Source: Setoptus koraiensis | Taxonomy: Eukaryota > Arthropoda | Direction: 5' to 3' | Assembly: GCA_048013815.1 (NCBI GenBank) | Contig: CM106585.1 | Span: 9,362,001-9,426,000, forward strand | DNA: 64,000 nucleotides | Shown here: positions 44,059 to 53,600 of the stretch, in pieces | Numbering within the stretch: position 1 is the first letter of the stretch | Layout of the letters: each line of letters starts with the position of its first letter | Made by a program: the position numbers and the translations under genes | Notes under the pieces: generated by a model | The model's input: only the letters and a program-made list of their open reading frames with translations | Told to the model about the DNA's origin: nothing | Databases searched by the model: none

Positions 44059-45296
44059 ATGCCAAGCGGCAAGATAGCTGTCACCTCGAGTCCACCTATT
44101 TGTATACCGGATGGCTTCAAAGGATATCCGGTTGAATCCTTCTGTTTACAACATGTTCCAAGAGAAGATCTAGATTGCGTCTTGATACCAGGGGGTTTAG
44201 TGAAAGACAGAATAGAAAGAATTGGACTAGATATAGCGAGAGACTTGGCAAACGAAGAATTCCACGCTATCTGTGTTCTACGAGGCGGTTATCAATTTTT
44301 CAATGATCTACTAGAGGTCATAAGACGATATCATCGTCTTAATGCCGATTTACCCGTTGAGGAAAATGTTAAGTCTCGTCATACTCGCCGGATTCATGTA
44401 GAATTTATTCGTGTGAGCAGTTATGAAGATGACTCATCAACCGGCAATGTTCGCATTTCGGGCATAGAAAACTTGAAAGCTTTAACAGGACAGGTAAATC
44501 CTAAATTATCTAATAACAAACACCAATGATCAGTGTGTGTTCTCCAATCTAAAAGCGGCCACTAAACAATACTGATACGATTCATTTGCTCATGCTCTAA
44601 CTTCGCACCTGTTCAATATTGAAGAATGTCCTCATTGTGGAGGATATAATCGACACTGGCTCCACGATGAAGACCCTCTTGAATGTTCTTCAAAAAGAAG
44701 AACCCAGATCAGTAAGGGTGGCTAGCCTGTTTTATAAACGGACCAAGAAAAACATCTCCAACTATCGGCCACACTGTAAGTGCTCTTCAAGTTGCCAGAA
44801 CTGACCGATTTAAATTGCACGAACCTCTATAAATACTAACAATTTTTCGTTATCCTGGATACAACTTTTTCAACCTCGACCTGGCATATCTGGTGCATAT
44901 TGGATACGCAGACGTTGGTATTGAGGTAAGCAGTTAGGGTATACCGTGTCATCTAGACAAAACCATCCTAGTATAATGTCAATTACACCTGTAATCATGT
45001 TCTCTGAAAAACAACTTCTGTCCTCACAGGTTCCAGATCTCTTCATAGTTGGCTGCAATCTTGACTATAATGACTATTTTAGAGATATACAGGTTAGTGC
45101 CAACTTTAATAATTATCAACTGATGAATGAACTTTACATTGTAACTTAAGTTGTTGACTCTGATCTGCTTAATTACGCCAATAAAATCCACAATCAGCAT
45201 GTCTGTGTGATCAGTCAAATAGGGAAAAACAAATACCGTCAAGTGAAAGATGCTCCGGAAAATGGGTCGGCCAAGAATGGTGTACACTCGCATTAA
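44059..45296 (+). CDS. HPRT1: Hypoxanthine-guanine phosphoribosyltransferase, five exons
   Basis: Cytosolic purine-salvage enzyme that converts hypoxanthine or guanine plus PRPP to IMP or GMP. Exons: 44059-44493, 44625-44775, 44912-44925, 45030-45092, 45198-45296. Total 762 nt, 253 aa. Human HPRT is 218 aa; the extra length is mainly near residues 96-110 and at the C-terminus. Visible motifs: [10 protein letters not shown] (residues 72-81, pyrophosphate loop, with Arg where human has Lys68), [14 protein letters not shown] (flexible loop), [13 protein letters not shown] (147-159, PRPP-binding motif with catalytic acidic pair), FYKRT, and [17 protein letters not shown]. The start ATG at 44059 is followed directly by homologous sequence. 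Exon 3 is only 14 nt and is needed to restore YRPHYVGIEVPD (human YKPDFVGFEIPD). The gene is tail-to-tail with mRpS7. Confidence is very high for the family. Confidence 0.96.
44912..44925 (+). CDS. HPRT1: HPRT exon 3, a 14-nt micro-exon
   Basis: The exon is ACGTTGGTATTGAG, between an acceptor ending CGCAG (44911) and donor GTAAGC (44926). Exon 2 ends in a lone T, so T|AC gives Tyr, then Val-Gly-Ile-Glu, joined in phase 0 to Val-Pro-Asp of exon 4. The product YVGIEVPD aligns residue for residue with human FVGFEIPD. Skipping it would break the frame. Confidence 0.88.
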
Positions 45297-45377
45297 TATT
45301 AATAGTTAGATACATCCACAGTTGCTATGTAATAGGAAAACAACAATTTCTTGAAAACAACTATTCATACTCAAATA

Positions 45378-45498
45378 ATTAAAATGTGTTACAAACACTG
45401 ATATCATATCACCTTTGTAGTATCGATTCGTTAACACACATACCTCACCACTATCTTAAGAGTCCTTGGGATACCTTTTCCTGTGTAGCACTAATAAA
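45378..45498 (+). terminator. Candidate HPRT polyadenylation signals
   Basis: ATTAAA at 45378-45383 and AATAAA at 45493-45498 lie 82 and 197 bp past the HPRT stop. A signal for the opposing mRpS7 transcript (TTTATT on +, 45544-45549) lies just beyond, so the two 3' ends are very close. Confidence 0.45.
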
Positions 45499-45600
45499 CA
45501 GATTGGTCAATATTTCATCAATTGATGTATAAATAATTGAGGTTTTATTATGAGTGGACTAATGGCAACGCTAATCAGACTACTTAGGGAAGAAAATCAT

Positions 45601-46443
45601 CTAGCCCCATCTGTAATGGGCATAAGCTTTGTTAGAGTCGGCTTGCCTATGAACATCTTGCTTCTTTTTGACAACTTTTCCCTCATTGTTGCAGGCCTCA
45701 ATCAAAGAACGAGACATTACATAAGGGAAAAGTTTCACGCGTGGCTTTGGCCTGTCCTTTACTGACTCGATCATCCATTTCATCGCTTTGAACTCAGCCT
45801 GGTACGGTGTCAACGGATAAGGCACTTGATAGGTTGCGCCTCCGCGCCTGACGGGTCTAGTTTCTACTATTGGCGTACAATTGTCTAATGCTTTGTGAAA
45901 TATTTTAATCGGATCACATACAAAACAACTAATTTGTTTTCTTAGTTCCTCGAGATCATAGTATTTGGCACTTTTTGTGTCACCTTTTTCCTCTTCACAC
46001 TTGACTTCTTCCTCAAGTTTTTTTTCCTGCTCGCGCAATTTGTTCAATTTATCCATTTGAAGTAGTTTGATCTCATAAAGAGACTCCTCCATGAGGGTAC
46101 GAGCCAAGTGTCGTTTGCCTTTCCGCAACACGAGTCCAATGAATTTGTCCAGACGTGAGTCCTTAAATACACTGCTACTCTGTTTCACGAGTGCTGCCTT
46201 GATAGGACGGAAGGTCAATTCCTCGAGCTGACCTCTCTCCTCTTGTATTTTATAATCTTCCTGTGAAATAACGGGATCTTTGTATTGCGGTGACCATTGC
46301 ACGCCCCTATTTTGTTGGTATTGTACTCTGGCTAATGAGCTTGCAGTCAATTGATTTGGTCCAACAAATGTGACCGGTATGCTGTTTGCGAGACATGGTC
46401 GCAGAATATGTTTCAATTGATTTATCGCTCTGGTAGTAATCAT
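45601..46443 (-). CDS. mRpS7: Mitochondrial small-subunit ribosomal protein uS7m
   Basis: Component of the 28S mitochondrial ribosomal subunit (head domain, binds 12S rRNA). One uninterrupted ORF of 280 aa. The ATG at 46443 is chosen because it opens a basic, hydrophobic presequence (MITTRAINQLKHILRP) typical of mitochondrial import. The frame extends upstream only with non-ATG codons. Conserved blocks: FIGLVLRKGKRHLARTLMEE (101-120), DPIKIFHKALDNCTPIVETR (177-196), RRGGATYQVP (199-208), FKAMKWMI (218-225) and C-terminal NKAYAHYRWG. Human MRPS7 has IFHQALKNC, MKWMI and ALAHYRWW at these places. A Lys/Glu-rich helix (about 125-170) sits where MRPS7 homologues vary. It is divergently arranged with the AAGAB gene, 383 bp apart. 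Confidence 0.97.
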   Translation of the reverse strand: MITTRAINQLKHILRPCLANSIPVTFVGPNQLTASSLARVQYQQNRGVQWSPQYKDPVISQEDYKIQEERGQLEELTFRPIKAALVKQSSSVFKDSRLDKFIGLVLRKGKRHLARTLMEESLYEIKLLQMDKLNKLREQEKKLEEEVKCEEEKGDTKSAKYYDLEELRKQISCFVCDPIKIFHKALDNCTPIVETRPVRRGGATYQVPYPLTPYQAEFKAMKWMIESVKDRPKPRVKLFPYVMSRSLIEACNNEGKVVKKKQDVHRQADSNKAYAHYRWG

Positions 46444-46826
46444 GCTGCATCCGGTAATATATTTTTCCAGTGAGTCAGTTATATCCACGAGATAGATTCA
46501 TATTGTACCATTTTATTATCAATGTAATGAAGACGAAGAAAAAAAAAATAACATGGCACGCCGATCCTCATGTCAATACGATCATATGTTTTTTTACATG
46601 TGCTCTTTTCCAAGAGAGAATGCAGCGCTGCACAGCTGTAGTGAACGAATGCAATGCCTCTAGGTGGCTCGATTACTGTGCTAGAAATGGTTGGAGGCAG
46701 CACAATCTTTCTAGGATCAGTTACAAATGTAGAAACTAGTCAACGGATTTTTACTCAACGAATGCACATCTCCTCTCAGTACCCAATTACAATTAATTAA
46801 ATAACAACTATTGGTAAAATCTCGAG
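46444..46826. promoter_or_regulatory. Divergent intergenic region, likely bidirectional promoter of mRpS7 and AAGAB
   Basis: 383 bp separate the two start codons, which point away from each other. Both 5' UTRs and core promoters must lie here if neither gene has a distant upstream non-coding exon. No TATA box is obvious. This is inferred from layout only. Confidence 0.5.
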
Positions 46827-47741
46827 ATGTCATCTCCAAAAGAAAGCACTGACACCGCTGGTGACAAAGCTCACGAAGCTTGTGGATGGCGTAAGTTTAC
46901 CAATGATCACATTTCCAGTGATGATAGCGACGACGGAGGCATAAAAGTTGTGGCGCGTAAATACTCCGAAGATACCCCAAACGAGACTCAAAAAAATGAC
47001 AATATGACTGTTGATGGAAGCAAATCACAGGGTGTTGTCGTTGTTAGCCTATCTGACAATAAAACATCCGCCGAAGTGATCCGAGGCATCATAGACAACA
47101 ATACGTCAGATAAATCAGCCAAAGTAAGAGATAATGATAGTAATAATCTCACATTAGATAACAAGTATTTTGAAGCAAACGTCCAATTGCTAGATTATAC
47201 CCCTCAAATGCGATTCGAAGATTGTCATGCTGTCGTAATATATGTTGACGGTAAACAAATTAATTTCGACCAGCTGAATGAAGCCAAACTCAACGTAGCT
47301 CAAGTTCGAGGAGAACCAAGAATATTAGCATGTGAAGACTCACTAGAAGATTCTCAGAAATACACGTCGATTCTGGATTGGTGCGTAGACAATGAATACG
47401 AATTCATACAAAACGTATTCAAGTTTCATTTGGAGGACGAGCAAGAGGGCGGTTATAAAAGATTTTTGGACGCATTGAGCGCCTATCGATGGCCCCATAG
47501 CAAGATGAAACAAAAGAAGGATAATGTTTCAACTTGTTCCAATAAGGGACTCAGCTCTGATATAATGAAGAAAATTGAAGACTTTGACGATTTACTCAGC
47601 AAACTTAATCGCTATCGAGGTGCAACAACCGACCAACAAAGCCATAGCAGGAACGATGATGAACTCTTGGAGATCGCACAAAAACTTTCAAGTATTCTTG
47701 GAGACGACTATGGAGACTTGCTACAAGATGCTTCCATATAG
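46827..47741 (+). CDS. AAGAB: Alpha- and gamma-adaptin-binding protein p34-like
   Basis: A 304-aa single-exon ORF matching the AAGAB/p34 family, a cytosolic chaperone that assists assembly of AP-1 and AP-2 clathrin adaptors. Homology starts near residue 68: GVVVVSLSDNKTSAEVIRGI (human ALVTSCSSVFSGDQLVQHIL). It continues with LDNKYFEANVQLLDY (110-124; human IDNKYYSADINL), HAVVIYVDGK (human AFVVYFDST), PRILACEDSLED and ILDWCVDNEYEFI (human VMILVCDRVSED, AQEWCIKHGFELV), then YKRFLDALSAYRWPHSKMK. The C-terminal helix FDDLLSKLNRYR ... ELLEIAQKLSSILGDDYGDL corresponds to FERLFSKLKEMK. The first ~67 residues are an acidic, Ser/Asp-rich extension not in human p34. No GTP-binding P-loop is seen, as expected for this pseudo-GTPase-like domain. 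Fairly sure, by motif memory alone. Confidence 0.82.
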   Translation: MSSPKESTDTAGDKAHEACGWRKFTNDHISSDDSDDGGIKVVARKYSEDTPNETQKNDNMTVDGSKSQGVVVVSLSDNKTSAEVIRGIIDNNTSDKSAKVRDNDSNNLTLDNKYFEANVQLLDYTPQMRFEDCHAVVIYVDGKQINFDQLNEAKLNVAQVRGEPRILACEDSLEDSQKYTSILDWCVDNEYEFIQNVFKFHLEDEQEGGYKRFLDALSAYRWPHSKMKQKKDNVSTCSNKGLSSDIMKKIEDFDDLLSKLNRYRGATTDQQSHSRNDDELLEIAQKLSSILGDDYGDLLQDASI

Positions 47742-48180
47742 TTATCATATTATTGTATCTAGACTTGGCATTATTTTTGTTTGTACCGAAATTGTCCATA
47801 AACTTTTGAACGTCTATTCGGCCCCATCGAGCAGATGGCGCCATATATTCAATTGCCTCAATATTTACGCATGCTCGCTATGTTTTTGCCTAGACGCTAA
47901 CGCACATGTGCCGACATTGGTCACTGCTGTGCCAAAGTGCTGTTCTTGGGCCCCATCGCCATTTGCTCTAAGTTACTCTCACCTCCTAAAGTTCTTCAGT
48001 TTAGGTGATATCTTTGTAGAGGGAGTCGTTTGTTAAGAGAGGAGTGTACCAAGCAACACGTCTAGAAGTTTGAAGATGTTTACAGTAATCAGTTGGTTGA
48101 TGATAACTTTGATTGGCCAGCGAAGTTGAATGACAACAACAGCATATGAGATGTTTGTTTGTTGATTGAAACTTTTATTG
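47742..48180. other. Intergenic region downstream of AAGAB
   Basis: Presumably AAGAB 3' UTR and spacer. No clear AATAAA was found close to the stop and no gene is supported. One GGGCCCC motif occurs near 47949. Confidence 0.45.
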
Positions 48181-48601
48181 ATGTCATTTGAGGCACCAAA
48201 CCAACACCGCAGCGCGATCATTCGTCAATTGAGCACCAAAAAAGCGTCCAACGGTGTTGTGACAGAAAAGACAACGACCACCATGACGTCAAACGGTCAT
48301 CGGCCTATCCAGCCGACGGTTAGGCCAGACACCAACGCAAAAATGCCGTTTTTCGGCTGTGAACAATTCCAACAACGACAGCAACACCAGCAACAACAAC
48401 TGCTACAACAAGCGCCAACAAGACACCGTTGCGACAGTCAATGCAGACAAAAGAGAAAATCTCTGCATCGCATTAGATGCAACGATCTGTTGTCACGAAA
48501 GAAGCTCAAAAGCACCTCTATTAGCCTATTTATTATTACGGTAGTTTTTTCTATTCACATTAGACATGTGATAAACACTAATGCCCCCACGATCAGCTTG
48601 G
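48181..48601 (+). CDS. Candidate first coding exon of a signal-anchor (type II) membrane or secreted protein
   Basis: An open frame with two ATGs: 48181, and 48283, which has a strong Kozak context (ACCATGA). It ends at a consensus donor (G|GTAAGT, 48602) in phase 1. The translation has a Thr/Asn/Gln-rich, basic N-terminus, a Gln run, then a very basic segment (RHRCDSQCRQKRKSLHRIRC) directly before a hydrophobic stretch (STSISLFIITVVFSIHI), the usual layout of a signal-anchor. A possible next exon is 49368-49419 (acceptor TTTTTCAG, donor GTGAGA), reading AHHSGAITHKSLTRNKT. No family is recognised, and the chain cannot be followed further. Confidence 0.4.
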
Positions 48602-49754
48602 GTAAGTACCGGGCCCTATTGATTGACTTGTATTGACTGCGTATGCGTGCACAATTTGACTTGAGTTTGGGTTAAAAATGACCAATGGACTAGTTTACTA
48701 ATTTACAGCGAACAGAGATTGCATCATCGGCTGAGAAAAGAAAAAGATCAACAGCGAGAATTCATTGTTAACAATGAATACAACACAAACAGACTGGATC
48801 AAAAAGGATATAATAATCTGGGAACTCGATGTCACAATCAATTGAGTCTCCTCAGCACAATGAAAACAAGCGAGACCACACAGTGACTGGCTTCCAAACA
48901 TTGTGTCATTCTTTAGTTCTTCCGTAGACGCTTTGTGGTCAAGGTTCGATCCATCAGCATGATCTACATGAAATATACAGTGACTTGTGAGGCCAAGCTC
49001 CAATTTATGTGTTCACCAGTGCTGTCGAAATAGCCTGGCTAACTTGCAACTGTCTAAGGGAAACCTTGCAGTCTTGCTTTCGCGAGGTTCACTGATTAGG
49101 TTTGGCTTTTAAAGTGAAATTAGATTGACCCTGAGTTAATTGATAGCTGGAGCTGCTCAACGAGGCCCGCGTTAACAAACTGCCACGTGAATTGGGCCTC
49201 GTTTCGATGTGTGGGCTGAGATAACACGATCAGAAGATCGGATAGAATTGAAGTGAGTCAAGAAGTAAGGCTGTCGACGCGAGGGTGTAAAAATAGATCC
49301 GATTCGCGAAACAACTAATTGAATGTGCCCTTTTCAAGACCCCTCTCGTTACTTATTTCTTTTTCAGCGCACCACTCTGGCGCCATTACACACAAGTCGT
49401 TGACGCGAAACAAGACCAGGTGAGACTGGGCGAGAAGGCTTGAGGCCAGTTAGGGTATTCAGTAAAGTTTGTTAGCTGGATTGGGCTATTGGATATTGCT
49501 GACATACGATACTCTGCTTTGTTGGATAGGTATCAAAAAGATAATCATTTGGCGCCTAAAATTGTCACAATGACGCGGGTGATATTTGTCGGTTCTCTGT
49601 GTCCGGATCCAAGCTTGAATTGAAACCATCCACCTCATACTGCCATATAACACCATCTAGTAACAGTAGCAGAAGTTGTTGCTGTCGTTGAGCCGCCTTT
49701 TCGAAATAGAGCATCGGGTATTTTGACTTTTTGCCGCAGCTTACTTGAAAGTCT
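48602..49754. other. Region after the candidate signal-anchor exon
   Basis: Moderately AT-rich. Apart from the possible small exon at 49368-49419 with matching phase, nothing is recognised. Confidence 0.3.
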
Positions 49755-49973
49755 ATGGAGCAGCCTGTATGGCAGTTGGTGATTATTTTTCTCTTGTGCC
49801 ATTTAGGCGAAGCGTATATATTGGGCAATGGCCTTTATTTCTTCGACCTCGTCGAGAAATTATTCGTGAATGGGCGATTCAAGCAGCAGAGCGAGTTCTT
49901 TTCACTGATAGAATCGCAACTCGATCGGGGCACAAAGAGAGGGAGAGAGAGCGCTGACTCGCAATTGCCTTGA
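49755..49973 (+). CDS. Small ORF for a putative secreted 72-aa peptide
   Basis: ATG 49755 to TGA 49971-49973. The N-terminus (MEQPVWQLVIIFLLCHLGEA) looks like a cleavable signal peptide. The rest alternates hydrophobic and charged residues as an amphipathic helix would (NGLYFFDLVEKLFVNGRF, then EFFSLIESQLDRGTKRG). There are no cysteines after the signal and no amidation motif that clearly matches a known neuropeptide. The start context is weak. Another frame across the same bases is also open, and a splice acceptor (GCCGCAG, about 49739) lies just upstream, so this may instead be part of a spliced gene. Confidence 0.25.
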   Translation: MEQPVWQLVIIFLLCHLGEAYILGNGLYFFDLVEKLFVNGRFKQQSEFFSLIESQLDRGTKRGRESADSQLP

Positions 49974-50248
49974 TACATACAAACGACGACTAGACCCATG
50001 GATTATGCTGCTGGCCTCTGTGGAGGCGACCCAAGCAGCGGCTTGACTTTCATCCATACCACACAAGATAAGATCTGATCTGATATGGTCTCCTATCTAC
50101 TGATCGATTCTCAATCCATCTTTAATTTTCGACCATAATGTAGGCATCATCAGTAGATACAGTCGGGCTGTCGGTTGTCTGGTTGGCACTGTTGTTGGTA
50201 TTGCTGTTTTTGTTGTTGGTGTGTGTATCAATTGCTGGGCATATTTTC

Positions 50249-50250
<2 letters not shown>

Positions 50251-50285
<35 letters not shown>
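50251..50285. repeat. (GA)n microsatellite
   Basis: Seventeen perfect GA units. Confidence 0.95.
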
Positions 50286-50289
<4 letters not shown>

Positions 50290-50579
50290 CACGCACAAAC
50301 AACAAAAATCAAATTGGAAAACAATACAAATGATGATGGCAGCTGAAAGTTCCTCATGCAACGCTAATGTCCGATTTTCTCTGGCTTGACGAATTCAAAC
50401 ATGTGCGAAAAAGTGATGATGCCGACATGTTCTTTGCGCGTTCTTCGTACCGTTCCTCAAACTGCCAACATCGCCGCCGGCACCGAAGAAGATGGGGCGC
50501 CAGCGAAATACTCACAATGAAGGCGCTTTACAAATAAATAATTCAATAGTCTTTATGTTTGTGTTTGCGTCGTGTGCAA

Positions 50580-50617
50580 CACTTACCTATCAACTACAGG
50601 GTGTCGATAGGTAAGTG
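50580..50617. repeat. Perfect 12-bp inverted repeat, 14-nt loop
   Basis: Arm CACTTACCTATC (50580-50591) and complement GATAGGTAAGTG (50606-50617). The right arm contains a consensus 5' splice-site sequence. Confidence 0.9.
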
Positions 50618-53600
50618 CGCGGGTGCGTACATGGGCGCATCTTTTCTGGCAGTTGTAACCCCACTAACGGTGTTTCCTCTTTTAGCCAACTATATCAGCC
50701 GGCTGTGTGATAGCTGAAAACCAAACATACACATGCCTGAGCGAGTGATAGAGGAAAACAGGTATAAACACGTATCGAACGGATGTTATTGCAAAGATAA
50801 TGATGCGAACAACAAGAGCAATTCGCGAAAAGAATACAAATTGTGAGTCTTTGTACTGGTTAGTTGGGCACGTTGCGATATGTTTGATGAGGATGGTGAA
50901 AACCAGCATGCGAATCAATGCCGAAGAAACTGGACTGGGCCCAACAATGGAGGAATGGTGCCTCTTTGAAAAATTGGCGACGTTGATGTGATTGAGCCAG
51001 GCTATATGTGATTCAACGGTGCAATGAGCTGCAATGGCTAAAAAGATTGTCACCCTTGAGCGAGTCACCATTCTCTCTAGTTGTTGTGTGGCTTGGGAAA
51101 TTTGTCTTTCCTGCTCGTCTCTCGGTCTGTCTGCACGGCTGGCTTGCTGGCAAATATTTGGTCAGTGGCCAAAGTTGGTGGGCCTCAAACAAAAAGCGAG
51201 CAACCGAGTTTACTGGCAGCATCTTGTGAACGATGCTCGACAATAGTCGCTGCTGGTCACTGGTGAGTCGCGTTGGGGCATGACCCGAACAGCCGGATGG
51301 ACACCACAGATTGCGGCAATGCTGGTCATGGTGAATCATGTGTGAGATCGAAAGAGGGCAATTTGCACACCGTCACGATTAGCGTTAGTGGGCGAGATGT
51401 TGGTCTTGGTGTGCACTGCTGACTTGTGGGCGAATCGTATTCATGGCCAGACTAATTCGCGGTTCACGCAATGATTGGCTCGTGATTCATTCGAGTCGCA
51501 AAACCTGTCAAAGAATGCCCGAGGCTCCTCGTCGCAGCGCAGACGGTCCATGACGTGATCCATGCAATATCATATAGCTCGCAGAGGCGCCCTGACAGAG
51601 GGATCAAGATCATAATCGCCACTAGCAAAAGCATCACCATCACCGTTATAATCATAATCATAATCATTTCGCAATCTCACTTACACACACGCAACTATGG
51701 GGATGAACAATGATTCAATAAAAAAAACTCAAAATAGAAATGGGTTATATCTTCATCATTCAATCTGGCATTAGCGGGTCGCAGTTCTCTCGTGCGAGCG
51801 AAACTGAATTGAAGCCCCACTTGAAGCTACTCTCTTCGCGCGCCATTATAACGATACGTGGCCTACGTGTCTGGCTTGATAGAGCACAATAAGAGCAACC
51901 AGAGAAAGCGAAAGAGATTGTTGTTATTTATAAGAGGATTTGCGTCCAATTCACAGCGAGTGAAAAGCCGGCCAGCCAGCCAGCACCAGAAACATCAGTA
52001 ACAACAAGGGCAACAAAAACAGCGCGCAGCCAGCGACAACAAAACGACAAAGCATTACACAAAATGAGAGCAGGCACACAGACAATTTTTCATCCTTCCA
52101 GCTAACACTCAAACCTCTCAACATATCAAAGAATTTCCTCTACTTCGCCCCCATTATGTTTCATCTCATGTTAACGTGACGGTGACGCCATTGGCATCAG
52201 CCAGTCAGCCGCGGCTAACTGCCTGCTGGCTGCCAAGACGCTGGGGCCAGCCGCTTGCCAGAGGTCGCTGGCATTGTCTCGATGGCAAGATAGATGTAAG
52301 AAGGTTGCCAAACAATTGCCACCACGAGCGCCCCCTCTATGATATATATATATATAGATATGGCTGTACTTGCCAGGCTGGCTGTACGGTCGAGATAGTA
52401 CTGCACACAGCGGGCAAACAGTTCTAATGATCTCCATTTCGTGAGTCAAGCTTCAAAAATTCACTTCCGCGGCGCCCAACAGGCCATCTGGACATTTCGC
52501 GCTCTTAGTGTTCATGGTGGCGGCGGTGGGCCCAATTGACACGACTACGACACAACAACAACAGTGACAACGGCGGCGACGACGACCGTCTGCCAGACGG
52601 TATGTCAAACTGGGTGAGAGATAACACACATAGGGTGAGTGTGAGGGCGACACACAAGAATTTATCTCATCGCGGCATCATCATCATCATCCTTCAACAG
52701 CCGCCCAGTTGAGGAGCGCGAACAGATTGAGCTGGAGAGCGAGAGGGCGAGAGAAAGAAGGGAAGCAGAGAATTAGAGCCAATAAAAAGGGAGGCGAACT
52801 CAAGTAGGAGGGCAAAAATTGAGTTTCATGACATGAGTGGGGCCAGGCTCAATTCCGCTGCTTGTGATGGCTCTGGTGCGCCAGTGGTAGTGGCGCTGTT
52901 GCAAACCGATCAAATCTCGCTGGCGCGCACACACACACACACATCATTGGGACCAGGATAATAAGCTACTGACAGACAGTCTCTAAGACCCTGTTGTTTA
53001 AGTTGCTCGCTTGCTGGCGAGGTCTGTCGTTGTTGTTGGTGGCACCCGGATGGCGGCCTCCTTGATGAAGCCGCCATTGGGTGTCGTTGGCCGACGTTCT
53101 GGCGCGAGTTATCCCGAATACGCAAGCAACTCGATTTCTTTTCTCTCTGGCGCTCGCTGGTTCGCTCTGCGTACCTCATGATTACAATCTGGCGCTACTC
53201 GCTACTGCTGACTACATACAGAAATGCCAACAACTACCACGGATATCCATCATCATCCTCGGTTTATATTGAATCACGTTAAACAGTTGCTATATATACG
53301 ACACGACACGACAGCGACGACGATGACGACGACAACTAGTGGCTTCAGTAAACAGACCTTTTTGTTGTTGGCTCGCGCCCACTCTCCCCCTGTGCCCTAT
53401 TGTGTCCGTCACTGGCACCTAGCGCCACGTACCAGTCGCGCGAGCTGGTCAGCTCCAGCTTACCAATCAAGCGGCAGGCATGGCTTGACAATAACAAGAG
53501 TGGCCAAACAATTGACGCTGGCAATATCGCACACAAACACACACATACACGATTGCTGCTTTTGGCAGCCGAGCCAATGGGGTCCGCTCTCGCTCATGCA

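Noticed and set aside
44860-44911. Open frame ([16 protein letters not shown]) directly upstream of HPRT exon 3
   Set aside because: No usable acceptor before it. Including it breaks the alignment with HPRT, while the 14-nt exon alone restores the family sequence.
46444-46488. Upstream extension of the mRpS7 frame
   Set aside because: It opens on GTG rather than ATG. The next ATG (46443) gives a typical mitochondrial presequence.
48941-48952. B-box-like GGTTCGATCC
   Set aside because: No T-stem complement, A box or cloverleaf around it.
50682-51071. 129-codon minus-strand open frame with hydrophobic stretches
   Set aside because: No family match, and the opposite strand is also open. Hydrophobicity alone in AT-richer DNA is weak evidence.
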